Part shown: positions 25,155 to 34,933 of the stretch, in pieces
Numbering within the stretch: position 1 is the stretch's first letter
Layout of the letters: each line of letters opens with the position of its first letter
From: Falseniella ignava CCUG 37419
Lineage (GTDB): Bacteria; Bacillota; Bacilli; Lactobacillales; Aerococcaceae
DNA length: 55,149 nt
Reading direction: 5' to 3'
NCBI RefSeq assembly: GCF_000301055.1
Contig: NZ_JH932301.1
Span: 270,879-326,027, forward strand
Notes under the pieces: generated by a model
Told to the model about the DNA's origin: nothing
Database searches by the model: none
The model's input: only the letters and a program-made list of their open reading frames with translations
Made by a program: the position numbers and the translations under genes

Positions 25155-26869
25155 TGATGGATTGGCAAAAAGCATATCAAAAGTGGCAAACACATATTGA
25201 AATGGATGAAGAGCTACGCCAAGCGATGGCAAATTATTCTCCCGAAGAAGCGCAAGAGGCATTTACGGGAGCATTGTCATTTGGGACGGCAGGCATGCGA
25301 GGAATCTTAGGGCCTGGCACCAATCGGATGAATCGCTATACTGTTCGTCAGGCGACGGAAGGGTTAGCTCAATTAATCATCCAACATCAAGCGCAAGAAC
25401 GCGGTGTGGCGATAGCGTATGACTCAAGACATTTTTCGCCCGAGTTCGCCCAAGAAGCAGCTTGCGTGTTAGGTCATCACGGAATTCAAGTCTATCTCTA
25501 TGAGCGTTTAAGACCGACACCGGTGTTATCATTTGCGGTACGATATTTTAAAGCCTATGCGGGAATTATGATTACTGCCAGCCATAATCCAGCCGAATAT
25601 AATGGTTATAAAGTCTATGGGGAAGACGGAGGACAGATGCCACCGGTCGAAGCTGAGCAGTTAATGGATTATGTTAGTCAAGCGGCAGATCCGTTGGAAG
25701 TTGCTACCTCGGATTTTGATGAATTGGTAGCATCAGGCAAGATAAAAGTGGTTGGTGACCAAGTTGATCAAGCTTATTTAGATGCGATGAAGTCTGTGAC
25801 CATTGATTCAGAGCTAATTCAACAACATCAATCGAATATTTCAATTGTCTATACACCACTGCATGGGGCTGGGATGTATCTTGGTCTTAAAGCATTGAAG
25901 CAAGCTGGCTTCGAACAAATTCATGTTGTTGCCTCGCAACAAGAACCGGATGGTGCCTTTCCGACCGTTAAAAGTCCGAATCCAGAGTCAGCTGAAGCTT
26001 TTGATGAGGCACTACAATTGGCTGAAGAAGTTAAGGCAGATATTATCTTAGCAACCGATCCCGATGCGGACCGGTTAGGCGCGATGATTCGCACTGCAAC
26101 AGGAGACTATCAAATGCTGACCGGTAACCAAATTGCGGCGATTATGCTCGATTACTTATTAGAAGCAGCTCAAAGCCAAGATAGCCTGCCTACAAATGGT
26201 GTGGTGGTCAAATCGATTGTCTCAACCGATCTTGTAAGACCGATTTGTCAACATTACGGCGTCGAAGTCGAGGAAGTATTGACCGGCTTTAAATTTATTG
26301 CTGAGAAGATCAAGGGATATGAACAATCTGAGACAAAACAATTTTTAATGGGATTTGAAGAAAGTTACGGCTACTTAATCCGTCCATTTGTTCGGGATAA
26401 AGATGCGATTCAAGCATTGGTCGTCTTGGCAGAACTTACAGCGTACCATCAATCCCAAGGCAGAACGCTCGGTGATGCGCTGGAATCAATCTATCAACGT
26501 TACGGCTGCTATTATGAACATACCATCGCCATTACGTATCCTGGGTTAGATGGTGCCGAGCGCATGCGTCAGATTATGGCACATATTCGTCAACAAGGTC
26601 CAAGCCAACTCGGTGAGATCGCTGTCGTTCAAAGTGATGATTATTTAACGAGCCAGTCAATGCAAAGCGATGGACACAGTGTGCCTTTAACGTTACCAAC
26701 TAGTGATTCGTTGAAATATCATTTAACGGATGGCAGTTGGGTAGCGTTAAGACCGAGTGGTACCGAGCCGAAAATTAAACTTTACATTGCGACGAAAGCA
26801 GATTCGATGAATCAAGCAGAAGCCAAAGCCCAGCGGATTGAAGCAGACTTGCGGACCTATGTTCAATAG
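25154..26869 (+). CDS. pgcA: Alpha-phosphoglucomutase
   Basis: Interconverts glucose-1-phosphate and glucose-6-phosphate, feeding UDP-glucose for cell-wall glycolipids, 571 aa. It has GTAGMRG (about 44-50), the phosphoserine loop TASHNPAEYNGYK with S143, the metal loop DPDADRLG (about 298-305), and the sugar-phosphate site RPSGTEPKIKLY near the C-terminus. It overlaps trxB by one base (TAATG), and a second ATG at 25157 could also serve. No strong terminator is seen before the walR promoter, so some readthrough is possible. Confidence 0.93.
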   Translation: MMDWQKAYQKWQTHIEMDEELRQAMANYSPEEAQEAFTGALSFGTAGMRGILGPGTNRMNRYTVRQATEGLAQLIIQHQAQERGVAIAYDSRHFSPEFAQEAACVLGHHGIQVYLYERLRPTPVLSFAVRYFKAYAGIMITASHNPAEYNGYKVYGEDGGQMPPVEAEQLMDYVSQAADPLEVATSDFDELVASGKIKVVGDQVDQAYLDAMKSVTIDSELIQQHQSNISIVYTPLHGAGMYLGLKALKQAGFEQIHVVASQQEPDGAFPTVKSPNPESAEAFDEALQLAEEVKADIILATDPDADRLGAMIRTATGDYQMLTGNQIAAIMLDYLLEAAQSQDSLPTNGVVVKSIVSTDLVRPICQHYGVEVEEVLTGFKFIAEKIKGYEQSETKQFLMGFEESYGYLIRPFVRDKDAIQALVVLAELTAYHQSQGRTLGDALESIYQRYGCYYEHTIAITYPGLDGAERMRQIMAHIRQQGPSQLGEIAVVQSDDYLTSQSMQSDGHSVPLTLPTSDSLKYHLTDGSWVALRPSGTEPKIKLYIATKADSMNQAEAKAQRIEADLRTYVQ

Positions 26870-26933
26870 TTCAACTTACTGAATTTAACAAGCGAACACC
26901 TTGCTCTACCAAAGCCCTGTAAGCGTTCAAATT

Positions 26934-26961
26934 TTGACAGAAAATAGAATAAAGGTATAAT
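26934..26961 (+). promoter_or_regulatory. Sigma-A promoter of walR
   Basis: TTGACA (26934-26939) and TATAAT (26956-26961) are consensus boxes with a 16-bp spacer, 38 bp before the walR start. It is the strongest promoter match in the window and fits an essential two-component operon. Confidence 0.85.
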
Positions 26962-26999
26962 AGATTAGAAGTATATGTCCCAGATAAGGAGGGCACGGA

Positions 27000-27707
27000 A
27001 TGAAAAGAATCTTAGTAGTCGATGACGAAAAACCAATCTCGGATATTATTAGCTTCAACTTAAAAAATGAAGGATTTGAAGTATTAACTAGCTTTGACGG
27101 TGAAGATGCGATTGAGACATTCAATGAAGAACAGCCAGACCTTGTTATCTTGGATCTTATGTTACCGAAAGTGGATGGACTTGAAGTCTGTCGCCAAATT
27201 CGTAAAGAGAGTGCCGTTCCCATTATTATGTTGACGGCAAAAGACTCAGAAATTGATAAAGTGCTTGGACTGGAACTGGGCGCAGATGATTATGTGACAA
27301 AGCCTTTCTCAAATCGAGAACTGATTGCTCGAGTCAAAGCAAACTTACGACGTAATTCTGCGATTCTTAACGAAGCATCTGAGCAACGTCCGAATGATAT
27401 TGAAGTTGGTGATTTAGTCATTCATCAAGATGCCTATACTGTCACTAAAAATGGGGAAGATGTTGAATTGACCCATCGTGAATTTGAACTGCTTAGCTAC
27501 TTGTCGCAACATATCGGACAAGTGATGACCCGTGAGCACCTATTAGAAACAGTGTGGGGTTATGACTATTTTGGTGATGTGCGAACGGTCGATGTTACCA
27601 TTCGTCGTTTACGTGAAAAGATTGAAGATCAGCCAAGCCATCCGACTTATATTTTAACGCGACGTGGCGTAGGCTACTACTTAAAAAATCAAAATGGCGA
27701 CAATTAA
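27000..27707 (+). CDS. walR: Essential cell-wall response regulator WalR (YycF)
   Basis: OmpR-family regulator of peptidoglycan hydrolases, 235 aa. The receiver has D8-D9, phosphoacceptor D52, T79 and K101. T100, in YVTKPF, aligns with a site known to be phosphorylated by the Ser/Thr kinase in staphylococci. A winged-helix domain fills about 130-232. It follows AAGGAGGG. It is distinguished from phoP by walK, walH, walI and walJ downstream. A stable hairpin lies between it and walK. Confidence 0.96.
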   Translation: MKRILVVDDEKPISDIISFNLKNEGFEVLTSFDGEDAIETFNEEQPDLVILDLMLPKVDGLEVCRQIRKESAVPIIMLTAKDSEIDKVLGLELGADDYVTKPFSNRELIARVKANLRRNSAILNEASEQRPNDIEVGDLVIHQDAYTVTKNGEDVELTHREFELLSYLSQHIGQVMTREHLLETVWGYDYFGDVRTVDVTIRRLREKIEDQPSHPTYILTRRGVGYYLKNQNGDN

Positions 27708-27725
27708 TTTGTCGCAAATAATTAG

Positions 27726-27748
27726 CCCCGTAGATTGATTCTACGGGG
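27726..27748 (+). terminator. Hairpin between walR and walK, possible attenuator
   Basis: A perfect 9-bp GC-rich stem (CCCCGTAGA 27726-27734 with TCTACGGGG 27740-27748) has only TTGACTATT after it, not a T run. It may partly stop or process the transcript so that more WalR than WalK is made, or act as an RNA-stability element. Confidence 0.5.
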
Positions 27749-27808
27749 TTGACTATTAATAAAAATTAAGGGAAGATTATTTGTAATAAGAAGATAATAG
27801 GTGACTTT

Positions 27809-29659
27809 ATGAGAAAAACACGGTTTCGTTTCTATCAATCGATTTACTTTAAAATACCTCTCCTGTTTTTATTTATTTTACTGATTAGCTTTCAGTTTAT
27901 TGGGGTATTTTTTATTGACCAGTTAGAATCTCAAACGATTAATCAAACGAAAGCTCAAATTAATACGCAAGCGGACTTTTTAATGAATAACGTGGTCAAT
28001 GTAATGGTCAATAATGCGGAAGATAGTCAACAGACTTATGTCCAACTCAATCAGACTTTAGATACCTTTACATCGACTTTGCCCGTTCGAATTAATGTGG
28101 TTAATAATTCAGAGACGATTATTGCGACCAATCAAGGATCGGAGCTGAGTTTGATTGGAACTCAAACGACGGAGCCGGAAGTTCGCAACGTTATTTTAAA
28201 TCGTTCGATGATGGAGTTAGAATCGTATGATAATGAGACGAAAACACCGCAGTATCAAATTATTAAGCCTTTGTTAACACCTGACGGGACCAGTATCTTA
28301 GGCGCTTTATTAATCGAGACCAATTTAAATCAAGTGTATCAGCAAAACAATAATATTATTGATTTATTTGTTCAAGCAACCTTTTTGGCGATTGTCATTG
28401 CGATTGTGATTGCCTTAGTCCTCAGTCAAGGTCTGACACGACCGATTGAAGAGATGCGTCAACAAGCCTTGCGAATATCAGAGGGAGTCTACAATTATCC
28501 TGCGACAATCTATGGAACGGATGAGCTGGGTGAATTGGCTAATACGATTAACGAACTTGCGATTAAAGTAAAAGATGCCCAAGAATCGACCGAATCTGAA
28601 CGTCAGAGATTGGACGGGATTTTACGGCATATGACAGACGGCGTGATTGGAACCGATCACCGCGGTAAAGTCTTGCTAGTGAATGATCGTGCGCTATCTT
28701 TACTTAATTTACGTGAAGATCAAGCGCACGGCCAGTCAATTTTGAAGTTATTAGGTATTGAGGATCAATTTAAACTAAATGATTTGTTCCGTAAAGAGCA
28801 AGAAATTTTAATGGTACAAGATGACGCAGAGCAGTCTATTTATAAAGGGGAATTCTCGATTATCAAACGCGATAGTGGATTTATTTCAGGGTTAGTTTGC
28901 GTCCTAACTGACGTTACCGAGCAACAAAAGACAGAACAAGAGCGACGTGATTTTGTATCGAACGTCTCTCATGAGCTAAGAACGCCACTCACAAGTATTA
29001 AAAGTTACTCTGAGGCTCTGGCTGAAGGCGCTTGGCAAGATGAATCAATCGCCCCTCATTTCTTAGAAGTTATCGAGTCTGAAAGTAATCGGATGATTCG
29101 AATGATTTCGAACTTATTAGATCTTTCCAAAATTGATGGTGGACAGATTGTTTTAAATAAAGATTATGTCGATTTAAAGCGCGTGCTGAATTTTATTTTA
29201 GACCGCTTAGAATTTACCGTTGCCAATGATCCAAACGGAGAGAACTATCAAATTGTTCGCGAGTTTACGCCGCGTGATATCTACGTGGATATCGATCAAG
29301 ACCGGATGACTCAAGTGATTGATAACTTACTGAACAATGCGATTAAGTATTCACCAGATGGCGGCACCGTGACGGTCAGACTATCAGAAGAGCAAGGTTA
29401 TGTAAAAGTGAGTGTGATTGATGAAGGCTTAGGAATTTCGAAATCTGACGCTGAACGCTTATTTGAACGCTTTTATCGAGTTGATAAGGCGCGCTCACGA
29501 GAACAAGGTGGGAGCGGTCTTGGCTTAGCGATTTCTAAAGAGGTCATTGAATTACACGGTGGTCAGATTTGGGTTGAAAGCGTAGAAGGAAAAGGAAGTA
29601 ACTTCAGCTTTACATTACCATCGACATCTTTTGAAGATATCGAAGAAGATTGGGGGTAG
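27809..29659 (+). CDS. walK: Cell-wall sensor histidine kinase WalK (YycG)
   Basis: 616 aa. It has membrane segments at about 14-34 and 186-206 around an extracellular PAS-like domain, a HAMP domain (about 207-260), a cytoplasmic PAS domain (about 268-370), the phosphoacceptor H388 in VSHELRTP, and an ATPase domain with NLLNNAIKYS, DEGLGI and GGSGLGL motifs. It phosphorylates WalR. Two extracellular segments, as here, are typical of staphylococcal, enterococcal and bacillar WalK and not of streptococcal WalK, which has one. This argues against Streptococcus. Confidence 0.95.
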   Translation: MRKTRFRFYQSIYFKIPLLFLFILLISFQFIGVFFIDQLESQTINQTKAQINTQADFLMNNVVNVMVNNAEDSQQTYVQLNQTLDTFTSTLPVRINVVNNSETIIATNQGSELSLIGTQTTEPEVRNVILNRSMMELESYDNETKTPQYQIIKPLLTPDGTSILGALLIETNLNQVYQQNNNIIDLFVQATFLAIVIAIVIALVLSQGLTRPIEEMRQQALRISEGVYNYPATIYGTDELGELANTINELAIKVKDAQESTESERQRLDGILRHMTDGVIGTDHRGKVLLVNDRALSLLNLREDQAHGQSILKLLGIEDQFKLNDLFRKEQEILMVQDDAEQSIYKGEFSIIKRDSGFISGLVCVLTDVTEQQKTEQERRDFVSNVSHELRTPLTSIKSYSEALAEGAWQDESIAPHFLEVIESESNRMIRMISNLLDLSKIDGGQIVLNKDYVDLKRVLNFILDRLEFTVANDPNGENYQIVREFTPRDIYVDIDQDRMTQVIDNLLNNAIKYSPDGGTVTVRLSEEQGYVKVSVIDEGLGISKSDAERLFERFYRVDKARSREQGGSGLGLAISKEVIELHGGQIWVESVEGKGSNFSFTLPSTSFEDIEEDWG

Positions 29660-29663
29660 GAAC

Positions 29664-31076
29664 ATGATAAATCGTTTGAAGCGACTATTACCTTATATTT
29701 TAAGTGCTTTAGTTATTTTAGGGTTATGCTTGTCCTACTTTATTTTCTACGATATTCGAGGGATTCAAAGACTGATTGGGATTGAACAAAGATTAACCAC
29801 TCCTGAAGTGAGTGAATCGGACGACGAATCGAAGGTGGGGAGTTATCTCTATTCACCGATTCAGCAACGTTACTCGGATATTGTTACTCCGTCAACGATC
29901 TATTATCGTATGGTGGATCAAACGTATTGGGTTCGTTCACAAAATACGTATCAATCGATTAAAACATTAATTGAATCTCGCCCGATCCACGTGAATGACT
30001 CGCATGAGACGGTCAATCCTGGAACCTTAAATTATTTATGGGAGATTGAGCATTTACAATTAACCTTTCCACACCGTATTCCTTTAGGGGTGTTGAATCA
30101 TCTCGTGGAAACTGAAGATGGGGACCTTGAGGACTTTTTAATTGACCGAATTGTTATCCCTCTAATTCCTGATGAAGGTGGCAATGTTTACTTGATGGAT
30201 ACGGGAGCGAATCGATTCGTTGTTGGACACCTTTCTAGACAGCTTAAAATCGAAGATTTAAAAGAAACATCCGAACAAAATAAAGAAAATCTCGTCCCAA
30301 TGATTCGCTATGCAGGGCGTAGGGGGCCGATTTATTTACCTGAATTAGCCATGACGTTATCGACTCAGTTGTATACGCTCGAAGCGGTCCCGGAGAACTT
30401 ATTAGTGAATCAGATTTTTCCGGACAGTGATTACAGTCTATTAGAAATCAACCCTGCGGGAGACGCACCAATTTATCGCTATCAAAACTATTTAAACACG
30501 CTCGATATTGATCGGACGAAGCAGTTGATTAGTTTACAACCCAACCGAGTCGAACAAGGAGAGGCACGGACCATTAGTGATAAAGTAACCAATACTTATT
30601 CCTACTTACAACAATTGGAGTATTGGCAAGGGGAATTACAACTCGAGCGAGCGGCTAATAATCATATTATCTATCGGCGATTGGTCAATGGGCTTCCAGT
30701 TCGCAGCGGATCGAAAGAAGCCGATTATGGGGAAATTACCTTTCAATTAAGAAATGACCGGAGCGGTGATGTTTATCGCTATCAACAGCCAACGTTATTT
30801 CCAAATATTTTTATCGACTCACTCTTTCAAGAAGTGACGCTAGATAATCATGAGCAGTTGCTCAATAATATTCAACAATATAATATGATGCTAGGGAGCT
30901 TTGATGCGATTTTTATAGGGTATTACTGGGAGAAAGATATGGAGAATTTCCGTAAAGTTCAGCTAACACCCCAATGGTTCTTTGAGTATCGCGGCGAAGT
31001 TTATACTTACGACGAAGTGATGAGCGAAACCTTTATTGATTATTGGTTCCAAAAAGAGGCAGAGGAGGAAGCGTAA
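29664..31076 (+). CDS. walH: WalK regulator WalH (YycH)
   Basis: 470 aa, with one N-terminal membrane segment (about 8-27) and a long extracellular part. Its family modulates WalK through contacts in and outside the membrane, with WalI. ATG 29664 is chosen 4 bp after the walK stop behind GGGGGTAGGAA. Sequence conservation in this family is low, so the identity rests on position, size and topology plus segments such as TPSTIYYRM and WFFEYRGE. walI overlaps its stop by one base. Confidence 0.88.
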   Translation: MINRLKRLLPYILSALVILGLCLSYFIFYDIRGIQRLIGIEQRLTTPEVSESDDESKVGSYLYSPIQQRYSDIVTPSTIYYRMVDQTYWVRSQNTYQSIKTLIESRPIHVNDSHETVNPGTLNYLWEIEHLQLTFPHRIPLGVLNHLVETEDGDLEDFLIDRIVIPLIPDEGGNVYLMDTGANRFVVGHLSRQLKIEDLKETSEQNKENLVPMIRYAGRRGPIYLPELAMTLSTQLYTLEAVPENLLVNQIFPDSDYSLLEINPAGDAPIYRYQNYLNTLDIDRTKQLISLQPNRVEQGEARTISDKVTNTYSYLQQLEYWQGELQLERAANNHIIYRRLVNGLPVRSGSKEADYGEITFQLRNDRSGDVYRYQQPTLFPNIFIDSLFQEVTLDNHEQLLNNIQQYNMMLGSFDAIFIGYYWEKDMENFRKVQLTPQWFFEYRGEVYTYDEVMSETFIDYWFQKEAEEEA

Positions 31077-31915
31077 TGGACTTTAAACGAATTCAAATTG
31101 CACTGATTATCTCGTTTTTGCTATTTGATATTTATCTAATCTTTATGCTCTTCGCACGAATCAATACGATTTCAACGTATAATGCTACAGCTAGAAACTT
31201 AACCATCGAACAAGAGTTGAGTGCTAGAGGTATCTCTTATCCTAAGTTAAAATCCGACTCGCAAGAAGTCCCTTATGTCGTTGCTTCCAAAAATAATTAT
31301 TTAGCAGCAAATATTGGACAGCTTAGCAATCAAAATGCCTCTGTTGATGGTGAAGGGACTCTTACAAGTACCTTTGATGAGCCTGTTAAGTTAAACTTGA
31401 ATTTAAATGATCAAACGACGGGATTGTCTGAAGAAGACCGGACCCTCTTAACGAATAACTATTTATCGGATCCAGAAATGTTTATTGGCGGTCAATACTA
31501 TCGAAATTTCTGGTATGTCAACAGTCAGCGAACCATCTATATTCGAATGACGGCATATGATGGCAATCCCATTACCGATGGAACCGCAGAAATTCAAATT
31601 AATTTAGATGAGAACTATAATATGGTAGGCTATATTCAAACCTTCCAAGCAGATATTACCGCTTTGAAGCAAAAAAGTCGCATGATTACTGAACGCGAAG
31701 CCATCGAAGTGATTGACCGTCGAGCTGAGACATTAATTCCTGACGGTTCACAAATTCATTATTCGGTTTTCACGTATTATCGATCACAAGAATTGGATAA
31801 ATTTAATGTGTATTCACCCGCATGGCAAGTCGTTTATGATAATCAAAATGGACGTTATACCATTACTGTAGATGCAATCCGAGGAACTGTAATTCAACGA
31901 AGACAAATCAGCTAA
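31076..31915 (+). CDS. walI: WalK regulator WalI (YycI)
   Basis: 279 aa with one N-terminal membrane helix (about 6-26) and an extracellular YycI-type domain. It forms a complex with WalH to tune WalK. The ATG shares a base with the walH stop (TAATG) and follows GGAGG inside walH. The C-terminal segment (SPAWQVVYDNQNGRYTITV) is like a YycI/PepSY-type repeat. The next gene is not walJ but a DUF2207 protein. Confidence 0.88.
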   Translation: MDFKRIQIALIISFLLFDIYLIFMLFARINTISTYNATARNLTIEQELSARGISYPKLKSDSQEVPYVVASKNNYLAANIGQLSNQNASVDGEGTLTSTFDEPVKLNLNLNDQTTGLSEEDRTLLTNNYLSDPEMFIGGQYYRNFWYVNSQRTIYIRMTAYDGNPITDGTAEIQINLDENYNMVGYIQTFQADITALKQKSRMITEREAIEVIDRRAETLIPDGSQIHYSVFTYYRSQELDKFNVYSPAWQVVYDNQNGRYTITVDAIRGTVIQRRQIS

Positions 31916-31936
31916 GTATAGAAGGAGTTGAAATGT

Positions 31937-33832
31937 ATGAAACGCAATCCATTTAAAATAATTCCGATTCTTTTATGTCTTTTATGGCAAGTAGGGCTGA
32001 CAGCGATCCATGCGCAAGAAGTTCGTTTTGATATGAATCAGATTGAAATGAAGGGAGAAATCTCTTCGGAAGGTCATATGACGTTCCGCGAAATCTATAC
32101 GTATGACGTCGAATTTATGAATGGGATGTATATTACAATCGATCATGATCAACATAACTTAACAAATTACCGCGTAGGGATTGTGGATGAACAAGGAGAT
32201 GTGACGTATTTAAGCGAAGGTTTAAATGGTCGAGAAGGAACTTATAAAACGTCGGATGATGGAAAACTTTTAAAATTTCAAATTTTCTATCCAGCAAAAA
32301 ACGAACAAGTCCGCGTTTTAATGGAATATACGCTAGAAAATTTAGTCACAAACTATTCTGATACAGCTGAACTCTACTGGGCGTTGACAGGAGATCAATT
32401 CGACTCCGCTTACGATTATCATGCGATTATTGAGCTTCCTGGTAAAGTAAATCAAGTTGAAGACTTTCGAACCTGGGCGTACGGCCATTATGAAGGAGAA
32501 GTCTATCCTCGAACAGAAGATCGAAGTTATATCGAGGTGACTGTGCCGAATAATCCACCGAATCAACTGATTGGTTTACGTGCGATTTTCCCAACATCAT
32601 TAACCCCGAATAATCCAAACAAAGTGGATGCAGCGATGAAAGAGCAAATTATTGAGAAGGAGAATCAGCAAGTAGAAGCGGATCTCCAGCGTCGCGAAGC
32701 AAAACAACGTAGTTTAATGCGTCGCTTATTGGCCTTATCTCTTGCGCCACTCTTTACGATTTACGTGGGCTATTATTATTTTTCACGGAAACGTCGCTTG
32801 AATCCGAATCCGGTTCATATTCCAGATCATGTCTATTCATTACCCGCTGATTTAACACCGGCGATTATGGCAACGACCGTTTTGCGTAATGAACCTAATT
32901 CGGATGATTTCTCGGCTACGATTATCGATATGGCACGAAAGGGTTATATAATGATTGAAGAAGTTGACCGTGAAGAAGGAAAAATTTTCCGTCGACGTTC
33001 TCAGACGGTCCGAATCAGCCCATCGTCGCATTTGACTCAGGAAAGATACAATCAGCTCGAACGACACGAGAAATATGTCTATGATTACTTATTACCTGAT
33101 GATGAGCCGGTTATTTTACGTGATATCGAAGATCGAATTCGCAAAGAATCGCACTTTGCTCGCACTAAAAATCGTCTATGGAATCAGTTCAGCAACTATG
33201 TCTCAGCGGTCGGTGAAAAACAACGTCAAGCTCCAGCTGAAAGACAAGTTGCCATAAGCTTAGCAATGTTTAATGTATTTGTATCTATTGGCTTATGTGT
33301 GCTCATGCTTGTTTGGGTGATTGACTCACCTTTAGCAAATTGGCTCCAATATATTGGTTTCTATTTTGCAATAAATGCAATCGCTGCGATTATCCTAATG
33401 ATTTTGACTGCCGCAAAACCCATTCGTTCTTACGAAGAAGATAAGCAAATCAAAGAATGGCAGGGCTTTGCGAATATGTTAGACGATATTGGTAATATGC
33501 GAATGCGTGAAATAGCCTCCCTCCCATTGTGGGAAGAGTATTTGGCTTATGCAGTTTCGCTCAATGTGGCAGATAAAGTGATTGAAGCCATGAACCAGCA
33601 ATATCATATTGAAGAATTACAGACAGAAATGCATATGCCGCTTGTTTTCTATCGTAATCCTTATTGGATTAATCAGGTCATTCGACCAACGATTAATCAA
33701 TCGATTGCGGACGCCGCACCAAAACCTGTTTCAAGTAAATATACTGGATCAAACACCGGCGGCTTCGGTGGAGGCTTTTCAGGGGGCTCCTTTGGCGGCG
33801 GCGGTGGTGGCGGCGGAGCCAGTGGTTTCTAA
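31937..33832 (+). CDS. DUF2207 membrane protein inserted in the wal operon
   Basis: 631 aa. A signal peptide (about 1-27, IHA before Q28) leads an extracellular DUF2207 domain (about 28-240). A membrane helix follows (about 270-288), a cytoplasmic region, two further helices (about 435-490) and a C-terminal Gly-rich tail with GGFGGGFSGG and a run of nine Gly, typical of this family. Function is unknown, though such proteins are often near envelope genes. ATG 31937 is preferred to an upstream TTG because GAAGGAG lies at 31921-31927. It is 21 bp after walI and ends at a strong terminator, so it is the last gene of the walR transcript. Confidence 0.82.
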   Translation: MKRNPFKIIPILLCLLWQVGLTAIHAQEVRFDMNQIEMKGEISSEGHMTFREIYTYDVEFMNGMYITIDHDQHNLTNYRVGIVDEQGDVTYLSEGLNGREGTYKTSDDGKLLKFQIFYPAKNEQVRVLMEYTLENLVTNYSDTAELYWALTGDQFDSAYDYHAIIELPGKVNQVEDFRTWAYGHYEGEVYPRTEDRSYIEVTVPNNPPNQLIGLRAIFPTSLTPNNPNKVDAAMKEQIIEKENQQVEADLQRREAKQRSLMRRLLALSLAPLFTIYVGYYYFSRKRRLNPNPVHIPDHVYSLPADLTPAIMATTVLRNEPNSDDFSATIIDMARKGYIMIEEVDREEGKIFRRRSQTVRISPSSHLTQERYNQLERHEKYVYDYLLPDDEPVILRDIEDRIRKESHFARTKNRLWNQFSNYVSAVGEKQRQAPAERQVAISLAMFNVFVSIGLCVLMLVWVIDSPLANWLQYIGFYFAINAIAAIILMILTAAKPIRSYEEDKQIKEWQGFANMLDDIGNMRMREIASLPLWEEYLAYAVSLNVADKVIEAMNQQYHIEELQTEMHMPLVFYRNPYWINQVIRPTINQSIADAAPKPVSSKYTGSNTGGFGGGFSGGSFGGGGGGGGASGF

Positions 33833-33855
33833 ATAAAGGATGTTTAAAAACCCAT

Positions 33856-33890
33856 AAGGTGAGTTTTCCAAGTGAAAGCTCACCTTTTCT
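33856..33890 (+). terminator. Terminator of the wal operon after the DUF2207 gene
   Basis: An 8-bp stem (AAGGTGAG 33856-33863 with CTCACCTT 33879-33886) with a further inner TTTC/GAAA pairing is followed by TTTTCT. walJ beyond it has a TATAAT (33931-33936) of its own. Confidence 0.8.
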
Positions 33891-33964
33891 AATGAGCCAC
33901 CATCGATTAGCAGTTTAGAGAAGATTTTTGTATAATAAAGATGAAGAATGAGAGAAGTGATGAA

Positions 33965-34822
33965 ATGATCAGTAATTTAAATAGTCTAAAACTCGGCTCG
34001 TCCTCGAAGGTTGCTACAGTCGAATTGGATTCGCTACAATTTTCGGTATTAGCGAGTGGCAGCAGTGGTAATTGTACGTATATTGAATCAAGCACAACTC
34101 GTTTAATGGTCGATGCTGGCTTGAGTGGAAAAAAGATCGAGGGGCTTTTTCAACAAATTGACCGTAGTTTGAAAGATGTCGATGCAATTTTAGTGACGCA
34201 TGAGCATAAAGACCATATTCATGGGCTTGGTGTGCTAGCACGACGCTATCATATACCAATTTATGCGAACCGTCGGACTTGGGATGCAATGATGCCTTCG
34301 TTAGGTAAAATCGATCCAGAGCTCTGCTTCCTCTTTGAAACCGATACAATGTTAACGATTGGAGACATCGATATTATCAGTTTCCCGGTCAGTCATGATG
34401 CGATTCAACCGCAATTCTATGCCTTTCAGAAAGCAAAGAAACAATTTGTGATGTTGACTGATACGGGTTATGTGAGTGATCGATTGCGCGACCAGTTAAA
34501 AAATGCGTCCGCCTATTTAATTGAATCTAATCATGAGTTGGAGATGCTCCGATCAGGACGCTATCCTTGGTCATTGAAGCAACGGATCTTAGGTGATAAA
34601 GGACACTTGAGCAACGAGGATGGAGCCTTAGCGATGGTCGATTTGATTGGGAACCAAACCAAGTCTATCTATTTAGGGCACTTAAGTCGTGATAATAATA
34701 CAAAAGAAATTGCGATGAAATCGATGGAGTATATTTTGCACCAGCATGATTATTCTACGACCGATTCCATGCGTCTTTATATGACACACCCTGATCAGGC
34801 AACTGGATTGCGCCGAATTTAA
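33965..34822 (+). CDS. walJ: Metallo-beta-lactamase-fold exonuclease WalJ (YycJ)
   Basis: 285 aa MBL-fold protein. Motifs are FSVLASGSSGNCTYIE near the N-terminus, the metal loop THEHKDHIHGLG, D in MLTDTGYVS, and a late LGHLSRDNN. In Bacillus the orthologue is a 5'-3' exonuclease linked to mismatch repair and to coordination of cell-wall synthesis with division. A TATAAT box at 33931-33936 implies its own promoter. An earlier ATG at 33941 would lie at the expected transcript start, so ATG 33965 is preferred. Either way the N-terminus is about 20 residues longer than usual. Confidence 0.85.
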   Translation: MISNLNSLKLGSSSKVATVELDSLQFSVLASGSSGNCTYIESSTTRLMVDAGLSGKKIEGLFQQIDRSLKDVDAILVTHEHKDHIHGLGVLARRYHIPIYANRRTWDAMMPSLGKIDPELCFLFETDTMLTIGDIDIISFPVSHDAIQPQFYAFQKAKKQFVMLTDTGYVSDRLRDQLKNASAYLIESNHELEMLRSGRYPWSLKQRILGDKGHLSNEDGALAMVDLIGNQTKSIYLGHLSRDNNTKEIAMKSMEYILHQHDYSTTDSMRLYMTHPDQATGLRRI

Positions 34823-34827
34823 TTCAT

Positions 34828-34843
34828 ATTTTGTTAACAAAAT
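34828..34843. promoter_or_regulatory. Perfect 16-bp palindrome upstream of htrA
   Basis: ATTTTGTTAACAAAAT is an unbroken inverted repeat between walJ and htrA. It is too AT-rich and lacks the loop for a good terminator, so it may be a protein-binding site for htrA control. No known regulator consensus is claimed. Confidence 0.35.
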
Positions 34844-34933
34844 GACTCGAATATCTCTTAAATAGTTCATAATGTATTCATATTTTCGTGTTACATTAGT
34901 TTTAGTTAATTAATAGATAAGAGGGGATTCACA

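Noticed and set aside
33609-33836. 75-codon frame over the end of the DUF2207 gene
   Set aside because: It is an out-of-frame reading of the Gly-rich tail.
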